Shown piece by piece: positions 35,946-46,449 of a stretch of DNA of 64,000 bases. The notes below the pieces were generated by a model. That model made no database searches and was not told where the DNA came from. It saw only the letters and a program-made list of their open reading frames with translations. The position numbers and the translations under genes were made by a program. The first letter of the stretch is position 1. Each line of letters opens with the position of its first letter. This stretch comes from Capra hircus (lineage: Eukaryota; Chordata; Mammalia; Artiodactyla; Bovidae): contig NC_030817.1 in NCBI RefSeq assembly GCF_001704415.2, positions 49,461,550 to 49,525,549 of the forward strand. Direction: 5' to 3'.

Positions 35946-36479
35946 CCGTCATATTTTAAATAAACCTGCACTTCAAGGCACATTATATTATTAAAACAGG
36001 TGGTTGTCACACAGTACTAATAAAGACCTAATATTATATCCCACTTTATAAATAGGTAAACTAATGTTTACCTAATAAGTAAAGTATTGAAAGGAGCAGT
36101 GACCCCAAAAGAGACTGACCCAGACTTGCCCATGAATGTTTAGGAGTCTCCTGCAGAGGCGTGGGTTGGCGGTGCCCTGCTGCAAGGCTGGGGACACTAA
36201 GTGTAGCAGTGCATACATGGGACAATTGAAGAAGGTCGCCATTATCTTCATTACCTCCACTGTAGTTTGGCCTCAGGTCAATTAACAAGGAGGGAACACA
36301 GCCCTGCCTTTCAATAGAAAATTGGATTGAAGATTTACTGAGCATGGTCCCACCCATAAGAACAAAACCCAGTTTCCCCCTCAGTCAGTCTCTCCCATCA
36401 GAAAGCTTCAATAAGCCTCTTATTCTTCTCCATTAGGGGGAAAACTGAAAACCACAATTACCGAAAACTAAACAATCTG
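35946..36479. other. ZNF280D: ZNF280D intron c-d, nothing recognised
   Basis: Locally GC-richer sequence at 36090-36400. Open frames here on the minus strand (about 36061-36357) show no family signature, so I do not call a gene. Confidence 0.4.
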
Positions 36480-37855
36480 ACCACATGGACCACAGCCTTG
36501 TCTAACTCAATGAAACTATAAGCCATGCCCTGTAGCTTGACCCAAGACAGATGGGTCATGGTGGAGAGTTCTGACAAAATGTGGCTCACGGGAGAAGGGA
36601 ATGGCAAACCACTTCAGTATTCTTACCTTGAGAACCCCATGAACAGTATGAAAAACCAAAAAGATAGGACACTGAAAGATGAACTCCCCAGGTCGGTAGG
36701 TGCCCAATATGTTACTAGAGATCAGTGGAGAAATAACTCCAGAAAGAATGAAGGGAACACCCAGTTGTGGATGTGACTGGTGATAAAAGCAAGGTCCGAT
36801 GCTGTAAAGAGCAATATTGCATAGGAACCTGGAATGTTAGGTCCATGAATCAGGGTAAATTGAAAGTGGTCAAACAGGAGATGGCAAGAGTGAACATCAA
36901 CATTCTAGGAATCAGTGAACTAAGATGGACTGGAATGGGTGAATTTAACTCAGATGACCATGATACCTACTACTGTGGGCAAGAATCCCTTAGAAGAAAT
37001 GCTTATTTAATTTATATGCAGAGTACATCATGAGAAACACTGGGCTGGATAAAACACAAGCTGGAATCAAGATTGCCAGGAGAAATATCAATAACCTCAT
37101 ATATGCAGATGACACCACCCTTATGGCAGAAAGTGAAGAAGAACTAAAGAGCCTCTTGATGAAAGTGAAAGAAGAGAGTGAAAAAGTTGGCTTAAAACTC
37201 AACATTCAGAAAACTAAGATCATGGCATCTGGTCCCATCACTTCATGGCAAAGAGATGGGGAAGGAATGGAAATGGTGACAGATTTTATTTTGGAGGGCT
37301 CCAAAATCACTGCAGATGGTGACTGCAGCCATGAAATTAAAAGATGCTTGCTCCTAGGAAGCAAAGTTATGACCAACCTAGACAGCATATTAAAAACCAG
37401 AGACATTACCTTGCCAACAAAGGTCTGTCTAGTCAAAGCTATGGTTTTTCTAGTAGTCATGTAAGAGTTGGACTATAAAGAAAGAAAGAGTGCTAAAGAA
37501 TTGACGCTTTTGAACTGTGGTGTTGGAGAAGACTCTTGAGAGTCCCTTGGACTGCAAGGAGATCCAACCACGCCATCCTAAGGAAATTCACTAGAAGGAC
37601 TGACACTGAAGCTGAAAACTCCAATACTTTGGCCACATGATGCAAAGAACTGACTCATGTGAAAAGACCCCAATGCTGGGAAAGATTGATGGTGCGAGGA
37701 GAAGGGGACAACAGAGGATGAGATGTTTGGATGGCATCACCAACTCAACAGACATGAGTCTGAGTAAACTCCGTGAGTTGGTGATGGACAGGAAGGCCTG
37801 GCATGCTGCAGTCCATGGGGTTGCAAAGAGTTCATGAGCAACTGAACTGAACTGA
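36480..37855 (+). mobile_element. BovB LINE with a 5' part joined to RT by an internal deletion
   Basis: 36480-36995 is the 5' region and start of the endonuclease (QYCIGTWNVRSMNQGKLKVV, GMGEFNSDDHDTYYCGQES). At about 36999 it jumps into RT (CTTATTTAATTTATATGCAG, then MRNTGLDKTQAGIKI and YADDTTLMAESEEE), so about 1.9 kb is missing. The rest runs to the 3' tail near 37855. The GDWN part of the endonuclease and the first RT motifs are deleted. Confidence 0.88.
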
Positions 37856-37918
37856 AACTAATGTTAGGTGTGGTTATACAAGGTTCCCAATTTAATCCTA
37901 CTTATTATTGATGGGGCT

Positions 37919-38063
37919 GTAATTAGAAGTGAAGTGAAGTTGCTCAGTCGTGTCGGACTCTTTGCGACCCCATAGACGATAGCCTACCAGGCTCCTCTGT
38001 CCATGGGATTTTCCAGGCAATAGTACTGGAGTGGATCGCCATTCCCTTCTCCAGTAATTAGAA
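37919..38063 (-). mobile_element. Bov-A/Bov-tA partial SINE with 10-bp target-site duplication
   Basis: GTAATTAGAA occurs at 37919-37928 and 38054-38063. The insert is a reversed Bov-A unit (TTTGCGACCCCATAGACG, ATAGTACTGGAGTGGATCGC). Confidence 0.88.
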
Positions 38064-38172
38064 CTTGGGTCTGTTTAATTACAAAGCCTATGCCCTTAAG
38101 CTATATCACACTGACTTTTTTTTTTTTCCTATGAGGTAGATACTATCATTTTCTCTTTCTTCTTTTTTTTTT

Positions 38173-38250
38173 TTCAACTTTACAATATTGTATTGGTTTT
38201 GCCATACATCAACATGAATCTGCCACGGGTGTACACGTGTTCCCCACACT
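38173..38250 (+). mobile_element. Short ruminant repeat fragment of uncertain class
   Basis: TTTACAATATTGTATTGGTT and CATCAACATGAATCTGCCAC are text that recurs in cattle genomes. A T-run precedes it. I do not recall which family it belongs to. Confidence 0.4.
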
Positions 38251-38479
38251 GACTTTTAAAATACAATATATCCTCACTACCTGAGATTTGAAAGAGATAC
38301 TTAAGTATAAAGATATTACATGAAAAAGTAAAAATACACATATATAGAAAACATAAAATGAAAAATTATAATATATTTAAAACAGTGGCTTCTAAAATTC
38401 AGAGTAAGTTCCTTTACATAGGATTCTCAATTCATTCCAGAGTATATAATATCTTTGTCATTCCTAACTGTGTACATTA

Positions 38480-38590
38480 GAATCACATAGAGCGTTTTTA
38501 AATGTATTATTTCTAAGACACATCCACCAAGACCAATTGACAAATTTTTTTTTAAAATTCCCCAAGATTGGGAACCATGAATTGAGGTGT
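38480..38590 (+). mobile_element. MER5-like DNA transposon remnant
   Basis: TTAGAATCACATAGAGCG, GGGAACCATGAATTGAGG and the order between them resemble MER5A. Degraded. Confidence 0.4.
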
Positions 38591-38599
38591 TTTGATTTA

Positions 38600-38966
38600 A
38601 AAACTATGCTTATAGGACTTCCCTGGTGGCTCAACTGTAAAGAATTTGCCTGCCAGTCCAGGAGACACGTGTTTGATCCCTAATCGGGGAAGACTCCGCA
38701 TGTCGTGGAGCAACTGTGCCTGTGCACCAGAACTATTGAGCCTGTGTTCTAGAGTCTGGGAGCTGCAACTACCGAGCCTGTGCCAGAACTACTAGGCCTG
38801 CAGGCCCCAGAGCCTGTGCTCCAAAAGAGAACCCACAGCAATGAGACACCAGCAGGCAATAGCCTCCTTTCACCACAACTAGAGAAAAGCTAGGGCAACA
38901 ATGAAGACCCAGCACAGCAAAAAATAAATAAAATTATTACAAAAAAACCCAAAACTATGCCTACAG
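38600..38966 (+). mobile_element. CHR-type tRNA SINE with 16-bp target-site duplication
   Basis: AAAACTATGCTTATAG (38600-38615) and AAAACTATGCCTACAG (38951-38966) match at 14 of 16 positions. The insert begins GACTTCCCTGGTGGCTCAAC, has a tRNA-like B box (TTTGATCCC), the CHR body and an AAATAAATAAA tail. Confidence 0.87.
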
Positions 38967-40795
38967 ATGTAAAATATTTTCAGCTAGAAAAAGCTCTAGT
39001 TTCTAACTTTAACATCAAAGATACCACCCCTCACTGTTATTTTTTATTCTCCCTGAGTCCAATGTTGTGAAGATTTTTATATATCAAACTAAATTAAATA
39101 ATAAATTTTCTTTTTCTGGTTTTCTATCCCTCAAATGCCAAACAGCTTATAGTAAGTATGAGAAACTTTCCAAGTTAATTTGATTCTACTAATAACAAAG
39201 AATCTTTACATTTTAGGTAGCTTGCCATGTTAGGATCCAAGACTGAGAGTCAGTGGTCCAGGTAAAATTAGCTCTCATTTTAGAAATGAAGAAAATGAGG
39301 CTGAGAGAGGTTTTGACAATGCTCTAGTTTTAAAATAGGAAGAATCATCATTCAAGTCTCTTGCTTCAATCTAAGTTTTCTACACAATTAGTCCTGGGCT
39401 CTTATCAGTATTATTATTTCAGAATGCTAAAACCACAGAAAAGATTTGGAGGCAGGGAGGGGAAGGTGTTTGCCTAAAGATACTCTTACTTTTTATATGA
39501 CCTCTTCAAAACATAATTGGGAGCTGACTTTGTTTAGGCATAGATTTTCCTTTTCATGAAAATAAAATTAAATTTAATAGGTCCTCTATGAAAGAAAAAT
39601 CTCAAAATATAAACTTTCTGTGGTAACAAATATGTGTAATTTACCTAATAGTAATATGATATGAAATATAGGGAAAATGGATTATTCATACTAAAAATAT
39701 TTAGATTCAATTCTGTTTTTGAACTTGAATATTTGTAATAAAATCTATAGGTGCTTCAGTAGTTGTTTCACTTACTGTAAAAAGAACAAATGTCTTAGGG
39801 AAAATTTACTAATTCTGTAAGGCCAATGTCAAAGAGCTTATGATGGCATGAAAAAAACCACTGAGTAATTCAAGTCCAGTAGCAAAGAATCTTCAAATTT
39901 TGGGTAACTTTTTGTTTAAGGATTCTTAAGTCCTTGATTTCAGAACCCCTTCAAATATTTAGAATCAAAAGAGTTTTTATTTAGGTAGGTTATATCTACT
40001 GATACTTATCATATTGCAGATTAAAATAGAAAATTTCAAAATACTAGTTTATTAATTTCATTTTAAATAACAATAATAAACCCATTACAAATTAACATGA
40101 ATAACATTTTTTTAAAAATGGCTATCTAGCAAACACAAAAGAATCAGAGAAAACAGTGGCACTGTTTTACATCTCTGCAAATATCCTTAATGTCTCGATT
40201 AATAAAAAGACAGCTATACTCTCATAACTGCTTCTGCTTTCATTCTGTTAAAATGTTTTGGTTGAAGAATCAAGATACTCTGGTTTCATAAATATTAACA
40301 GCTAAAAAAGGGAGTATTTTAATAGCAAATTACAATAAATGTGGATATATTTCTTTGATAAAATACCAAAACTCAACAGTCGGTATTTTCTTAAAGGTTT
40401 GCTGCAAAGTGGAATCTAACTCCCTATCACTGAGCTTTTTGAACTGTTGCATTAAAATGTATTATCTTGCACTTTGAATGAATCTTATTCATGCATGATT
40501 TTATTATATCATACATTATTTAGAAAATACTGATTTCTTTGAATTATGCAATCTTCCAAATGTTGACAGAGTTCATGACACAATATAAAAAAATCATATT
40601 TATTAATACTACCAACCATAAGAAAAGATTTTATGTACTGAGAAGCTGCTAAGATCATGATGACTGATACAAGTTGTTCATAATTCTAATTTTTACTTGA
40701 TAGCTCAAATTTCATCAAGAAATACTATCAGTTGTTTTCCTTTGGGTGACAAGCGCACTTTCAATTTTGAGGAACTGTCTACCAAACAACAAAAA
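38967..40795. other. ZNF280D: ZNF280D intron c-d; one weak MIR, otherwise nothing recognised
   Basis: 39270-39370 resembles a reversed MIR (AAATGAAGAAAATGAGGCTG, then GAGAGAGG). The rest is AT-rich without recognisable elements. Confidence 0.45.
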
Positions 40796-40799
40796 GTGA

Positions 40800-41640
40800 A
40801 GAACTCACTATGTGTGGCAGACAGACTCTTAAAAGTAGCCTCCATGATCCTTACTCCCTGGAATTCATGTCCTGTGTGATTCCCTCTCTTTGAGTGAAGG
40901 CAAGTCATGTGACTTGCTTCTGACAGAGTAAAGCAAAAGTGACAGGATACATATGATTTTTTCTATGTGATTACATTCAGTTCAGTTCAGTTCAGTCGCT
41001 CAGTCCTGTCCGACTCTTTGCGACCCCATGAATCGCAGCATGCCAGGCCTCCCTGTCCATCACCAACTCCCGGAGTTCACTCAGACTCACATCCATCGAG
41101 TCAGTGATGCCATCCAGCCATCTCATCCTCTGTCGTCCCCTTCTCCTGCCCCCAATCCCTCCCAGCATCACAGTCTTTTCCAATGAGTCAACTCTTCTCA
41201 TTAGGTGGCCGAAGTACTGAGGTTTCAGCTTTAGCATCATTCCTTCCAAAGAAATCCCAGGGCTGATCTCTTTCAGAATGGACTGGCTGGATCTCCTTGC
41301 AGTCCAAGGATGGCTATAATGCCATCCTGCTAAGCATTCTCTCTCCCTTGTGGGCTCTGAAGAAGTAAGAGCCATGCTGGGAAAACTCAACCTGGCAAGG
41401 AGCCAACCAAAAGCCAGTAAAATATTGAGACCCTCAATATGACAACGCTTAAGGAACCGAATGCTACCAATAACCATGAGAGGTTGGAAGTAGACACTTC
41501 CTCAGTTGAGCTTCACATCTTGAATGAAGCCTTGAGGAACCCTGAAGCAGAAGATCCAGCTAAGACATGACATGACTCCTAACTCACAAAATCTGTGACA
41601 CAATAGAAGTATGTGGCTTTAAACCACTAAGTTAATAGTA
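40800..41640 (+). mobile_element. ERVL/MaLR-type LTR-like remnant, interrupted by BovB
   Basis: GCAGACAGACTCTTAAAAGT, GGCAAGTCATGTGACTTGCT, then (after the BovB) CTCTCCCTTGTGGGCTCTG, GAACCCTGAAGCAGAAGATC and AGTATGTGGCTTTAAACCAC follow the order of an old solitary LTR that I remember from mammalian genomes. The exact family is uncertain. Confidence 0.5.
40977..41310 (-). mobile_element. 5'-truncated BovB 3' end
   Basis: Minus-strand BovB tail (CAGTTCAGTTCAGTTCAGTC) up to GATCTCCTTGCAGTCCAAGG, inserted in the older LTR-like element. It reads fairly clean (CRRR-like LKEISPGISLEGMMLKLK peptide), which suggests a young insertion. Confidence 0.88.
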
Positions 41641-42125
41641 ATATACACCATGGCTTCAGTCATCTTTTCAAGTAAAAATGGTTTTCTGGGTAATTTAGCT
41701 CAACATTAAACCACACTAGTACTTTTTCCCAAGCTAATCATCATACCTCAGACATAGAAGTATATTATGCATACTACCCATTTCATACGTGAAACATTTT
41801 AAAAGACATATATTCAAGGGTAGAGAGTTTATAAAATTAATGACATTTTAATATTTCATCAAAGTAACTGAGTATGACTGAAATAATTTTTATTGTGAGT
41901 ACATGGTCATGACTAGTACAAAAACTACTATTCATACTAACATGCCAGCAGTTTACTCACCATTGTTTTTGCATCATCATTACAAGTGTCAACACAGTGA
42001 CAAAAGCAAATAGTTCCTTTGTGTTATTTTGATAATACGGTTGATCCAAAGCCCATGAAACAGTCTCAGGGGTACCCCAGGGGACTGACAACTACACTTT
42101 GAAAATTTTTACACTAAGGCAATGG
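41641..42125. other. ZNF280D: ZNF280D intron c-d, nothing recognised
   Basis: AT-rich sequence without a recognisable element. Confidence 0.5.
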
Positions 42126-42320
42126 ATTGAAATCCCAGATCTATCATTTGCCAGCTGTGCCACCTTGAGTGAATTATTTAAACTATGTGAGCCTCAGTTT
42201 CCTCAACTATAAAACAAAAATAAATAATACTGCCTACTTTATAGGAACATTTAAGAATTTAAAGAGATTAATTCATGATAGCACAAAACCTTACACACAT
42301 TAACAACTCAATATTAACTA
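42126..42320 (+). mobile_element. MIR SINE remnant
   Basis: GAAATCCCAGATCTATCATT, TGCCACCTTGAGTGAATTA and GAGCCTCAGTTTCCTCAACT in the MIR order. About 420 bp beyond the donor of exon c. Confidence 0.75.
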
Positions 42321-42742
42321 TTACTTTCTATAAAAGTTACACTAAACTATGAAGGTATGTTTTCAGAATAAAAGGCTACAATAGCCTCTCAGCAATTCTC
42401 CCAGTTAAGAACTAAGAACATTTAGCCCAGTTTACAATCTGAAATAGTTTTGCCATTATTACTAAATATGCTTTTATTCATGTTTTAATAGCACAATTTT
42501 CAATACTGTAGCCTATTTAAGCATATTACCAGATTTAAAAACAGGCTGGGTAGTTTGTTCCTACAATTATTATTTGGGTACTGGTTAAACTATCATAAAG
42601 ATGGTGACATTCTCTGATGCTGATTATGATTCCACTGAATGATTACCCATGGAAATACAGAATTTTCACTATGCATTGTTGACACAGATAAATAATACCC
42701 AACGAATTCCTGAGCTGACTGTGTAGTTTCAGAAACACTTAC

Positions 42743-42882
42743 AGGTTTAGACAAAGGCTGAACAATAACAGAACTATCTGAAGATCTAGATTCAGGATGA
42801 AAATTTACTGGCGAGGCAGCCACTGGATTTGATGCTGGGTTCGTGTAATGTTGACTTGTAGGCTTGAATGCAGGAGTAATAC
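42743..42882 (-). CDS. ZNF280D: ZNF280D exon c: Ser/Pro-rich linker
   Basis: The acceptor ACAG ends at 42883 and the donor is a consensus GTAAGT starting at 42742. After completing Gly it encodes 46 residues, starting ITPAFKPTSQHY, passing through NFHPESRSSDSS and ending VIVQPLSKP in phase 0. There are no fingers, membrane segments or signal peptide. The many Ser and Pro residues fit a disordered linker. Only 100 bp of intron separates it from exon b. Confidence 0.92.
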
Positions 42883-42982
42883 CTGTATTTTAAAATTACA
42901 CAACACATTGAATATATTTCTATATAATCAATGATGTCAAAATACTTCACTTTAAAATAAAAATAGTAAAATACTACTGTAC

Positions 42983-43048
42983 CTCGGCAGAGTGCACCAT
43001 TCTTTATTCCCCTCGAATATGAGCTGGGGTTTACTCTATTCAAAATAT
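42983..43048 (-). CDS. ZNF280D: ZNF280D exon b (66 bp, in-frame cassette size)
   Basis: The acceptor TATAG ends at 43049 and the donor GTACAG starts at 42982. The exon completes the split Asn codon and encodes ILNRVNPSSYSRGIKNGALCR, ending one base into a Gly codon. No domain is recognisable; it is a basic, Ser/Asn-rich linker. Its length is 22 codons and entry and exit phases match, so skipping it would join exon a to exon c in frame (Ser-Ile-Thr at the join). The donor departs from consensus at +5 (A instead of G), so a skipped isoform is plausible but not shown. Confidence 0.9.
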
Positions 43049-43974
43049 CTATAAAAGATTACATTATTTTAAAACTCATTGTTTGAATTATATATATATA
43101 TAAATAGAAATCATACACTGAAAACAACTGAAAAGATTTCTAGAAGGAGTATACAGGTTAATACTGCTTTATGAATACAGTTAATTTTAAATATATATAT
43201 CTTTATCTACTAAAACTAGTATCTTAATTCTTATAGAATAAGAATAATATCTCTAACTGTAATTCAAAATCCAAAACCCAGAAGTTAAAGATTGATAAAT
43301 ATGACTACCCATAAGTCAAATCTTCTACATGGCAAAGAAATAGTTCACATAATTGGCAAAAATATTCCAAAAATATACTCATATACAACTAAAATTGAAG
43401 TATATATCTTTGAGAGATGAAAGGGCTGTACATACATGCATCCAAGTTCCTATTTACTGAAAATCAAATCCTGTCCAACATCCATATCCAATTCATACCC
43501 TTATAAGCCCTGAAGTATCATTATAAGGGACCTCATTGGATTATCTCCACCATTATTCAAGTCCTGAAAGTGAATCTATTAGAGAATGCAGACTAAAGTG
43601 AACATACGGTTTACCAGAATATCTTGCAACTTAACGGGCTTCATATTTATCACTATACCAGAAGTCAGTCAGGGCCTAATATGACTTTCAGGATCAGTTT
43701 AAAGTTTCTAATTGCATGCATGCATGTGAACTCAATAATTTACAGGTTTTTCTATGACCAAACTAAAATTCAGAAGAGTAAGAATCTGCCTAAAATTATT
43801 GGTTAGGAAAAGGTAAAAGGACGAACATCAGAACTCAGAAAACAATTTCCTCATTTCCCCTCATAATAGAAAGGAACAAGCCTCCATAAATTAATTCTGT
43901 AGTGTAAAGGGGCATATAAAAGTAGGACCGTTTTCTGAAAATGGCAGTACAGTGCTCTATACCTAAGTATTAGA
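43049..43974. other. ZNF280D: ZNF280D intron a-b, nothing recognised
   Basis: AT-rich with TA-dinucleotide patches (about 43090-43105 and 43190-43200). No element or exon. Confidence 0.5.
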
Positions 43975-44288
43975 GATGTCCATTCTAAAGGGGATCAGTC
44001 CTGGGTGTTCATTGGAAGGAATGATGCTAAAGCTAACACTACAGTACTTTGGCCACCTCATGCAAAGAGTTGACTCATTGGAAAAGACTCTGATGCTGGG
44101 AGGGATTGAGGGCAGGAGGGAAAGGGGACGACCCAGGATGAGATGGCTGGATGGCATCACCGACTCTATGGACGTGAGTTTGAGTGAACTCCAGGAGTTG
44201 GTGATGGACAGGGAGGCCTGGTGTGCTGCGATTCATGGGGTCACAAAGAGTTGGACACGACTGAGCAACTGAACTGAACTAAACTGAA
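43975..44288 (+). mobile_element. 5'-truncated BovB 3' end
   Basis: Starts within TCCATTCTAAAGGGGATCAG and ends in the ACTGAACTGAACTAAACTGA tail. Non-coding leftover of about 310 bp in the intron between exons a and b. Confidence 0.88.
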
Positions 44289-45761
44289 AGGAGAACAATC
44301 TGCTCAAACAACTTGATACCACTTTCATGCATAAATTCAAGATTAAGTATTTATTCAAACCTTCAAAAAAGTACATTTTGGTGTTTGTATTCTACAATAA
44401 AAAAGTTTTTACCTTCCTGTCTAGCAACATATATAAACATTTAGCTTATACTCCATATGTTAATTTTATGGCTTATACAAAAGCAACAATAAAATCATTT
44501 AAATTCTGTATCTTAAGAGTACAGAAAAGAAATTCTACTGGGATCAGTCTCTTGACAATTATTTCAAAATTAACATACATTTTTCTATTTGAACACTGTT
44601 AAGAGTCATCTAAAAATTAGTATAAATTCAATTTAAATCTTAATTGTCTTGTTTTCAATAAGACAACTTAAGTAACGATTTTGCAATATGGTAATATTCC
44701 CATATAAAATAATTATAGCGACTAGAAACAGTAATTAAGAGAATGTATAATTATGTTCCATATCATGTTCCACTATCAGCAAAAAGCATGCCACCACACC
44801 TAGTTCAATCTATAATCAAAGTAGCACTCCATTCAGAACCTCTTTTGAGTAGTTATCAATCTTCCACAAAAAATGCTATTCAGAATTCCATCAGTTAAGC
44901 TAGTCTCCCTCTGATAAAACTGAAAAAAAAGTGCCATTCCAAGCTTAGAGGCAACAGAAGAAAGAATCAGGCTTTCAGAAAATTTAAAAGCAGTCTCTTT
45001 GCTATACTTTTAAGCACTGATTTTGGCAAAACAAAACAAAACACAACACTAGTATGCTGGTTATGAGCTTTGGTAAATTCTCCTGACTTAAGCAAACAAA
45101 ACACATGTAAACGCAACGGGGAGGGATCTATTTTCTCTTTCTCCCCTGAAATGTATACATTATTTCTCCATACTTCCATACATTATTGAGTGGATGTTTT
45201 AACAAGAGCCATTTGTCTTTAACTTTATAACAATGGCAAATCCAGTTACTCTTAACTGACATCCTTCACTGTCTATACATTTTGTAGCTACTATTAATGT
45301 CACTGCAATGAGGCAGCTGCTTGCATTGAGAACCCCTATCTAAGACTAACCCAAACATATTTAGTGTATTATAACATTTTAAGCAAAGTATTCTAAACTC
45401 TTCTGTTTCTGGGTTATAAGTGAGGGAAAAAAAAAAAAGAAAATGAACAAAATGATAAACAGGTTACTTGGCTCCACTAAAAATTATGATTTCTATTATG
45501 AAAAGACTTCCGATGTCACCAGTTTATCTTAGTCCATTTATTTTTCTCACATCTGATATTTTAACTTCTTCGCTCCTTCCTCAAGTTCCCAATTTTAAAA
45601 CTCTAATTCTGAAATTCTTACCAATTTCCCACCCAATCTTTCATCATTAACTCCTTACCAAGGAACAAGGACTTAATTAAATGAGTATAAGAGAGTTCAC
45701 AAGTTTTTCTATTACAAATGGTATTTTACAAAACTGGGGTTTACTGAAAGTAAATGCTCAC
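44289..45761. other. ZNF280D: ZNF280D intron a-b, nothing recognised
   Basis: AT-rich intron next to the donor of exon a. No repeat or gene recognised. Confidence 0.5.
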
Positions 45762-45908
45762 TTGAAATTGCTGGTTTTGAACTTGATATCTCTCCAACAA
45801 AGATCGGCTCATCATCATCATCATCATCAACCTCTTTTACTTTCTTCTGCCATGGTTCCAACTCTTCTTCTTCACATTCCATGAAGAGCTCTGCCATTTT
45901 TGAATTAT
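45762..45908 (-). CDS. ZNF280D: ZNF280D exon a: acidic N-terminal region with likely start codon or early in-frame Met
   Basis: The acceptor AG is at 45909-45910 and the donor GTGAGC begins at 45761. Reading starts 11 nt before the ATG at 45895-45897. Human ZNF280D, as I recall it, has about a dozen residues before this Met, so it may be internal; the 11 nt upstream are open and in frame. The exon encodes about 45 residues: an acidic run (ECEEEELEPW), then KVKEV, a run of six Asp, and EPIFVGEI. This corresponds to the conserved N-terminal domain of the ZNF280 family (DUF4195). The acidic tract next to the hydrophobic IFVGEI resembles a SUMO-interacting motif, which is inference only. The exon ends one base into an Asn codon. 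Confidence 0.92.
45809..45829 (-). repeat. ZNF280D: Coding GAT trinucleotide run (poly-Asp)
   Basis: The plus strand reads about six ATC units, which are GAT codons on the coding strand and give the six-Asp run in the N-terminal domain. A perfect trinucleotide run in an exon can change length by whole codons without breaking the frame. Confidence 0.85.
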
Positions 45909-46440
45909 CTAATTTTCAAAAGGAGAGAAGCAAACCTTATCTTCAAAAAGAAAAATAAATACATTTTTGTAATACATAGTAGGAGATTTAAGATCTACTT
46001 TAATAATCCTAATAGCAATTTCTGAGTTGATATTCACAGTACATGGCAGCAACAGTGAGAAACTCAGAGTTTACTCTCTAAGATTTAAACTAGTAAAATT
46101 TAGATAAAGAGATGACTGATAGATAATGGTTGATAGTAGTTATTTACAGTGGACAGAACATTTGGGAACAAAGTCAGTTTCAGTCATACACCTGGAATAT
46201 GATTATATCTAGGAAAAAGATTGCACCAAACCATTATCTGGGAAAAAATGTACTGACAAATGAGAGACAAACTAAGAATAAGAGGCAACAGATGGGAGAG
46301 AGAACAGAAAAACTGAACCCAATTCAGGTATGTCAGGTACATAGCAAAGAAGGGATGAGATGCTAGACTAAAATAAAAGAACAAAGTGAGATTTATTCCA
46401 ATCAGGGAAAATTACACATTTCTTGCCTGAAGAAACAAAC
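45909..46440. other. ZNF280D: ZNF280D upstream intron, nothing recognised
   Basis: Pyrimidine-rich on the coding strand just before exon a, then unassigned sequence. Confidence 0.45.
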
Positions 46441-46449
46441 CAAAGAACA

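Larger units (their letters stand above)
5282..45908 (-). other. ZNF280D: ZNF280D gene, partial (10 internal coding exons and introns)
   Basis: The exons join in order and in frame on the minus strand. Concatenated, they read as ZNF280D, a poorly characterised nuclear C2H2 zinc-finger protein named for similarity to Drosophila Su(Hw). I recognise the paralog from recalled family sequence: the N-terminal MAELFMECEEEELEPWQKK, the NRVNPSSYSRG segment and the finger order fit ZNF280D better than ZNF280C. All ten exons have AG acceptors and GT donors, and their phases match at all nine junctions, so this is the spliced gene and not a processed copy. From the ATG at 45897 the window encodes 457 residues. 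Six fingers lie at about residues 229-456. No terminal stop codon, 3' UTR, promoter or CpG-rich segment was found, so both ends probably lie outside the window. DNA-binding transcription factor activity is inferred from the family. Confidence 0.93.

Noticed and set aside
36061..36357. GC-richer stretch with minus-strand frames as a possible ZNF280D alternative exon
   Set aside because: No matching peptide, no convincing splice pair in phase, and no family signature.
5282..45908. ZNF280C as the identity of the gene
   Set aside because: Paralog-specific segments (NRVNPSSYSRG, SRSSDSSVIVQP, PSTSEVNSVNPKK) fit ZNF280D as I remember the two proteins; a BLAST search would settle it.
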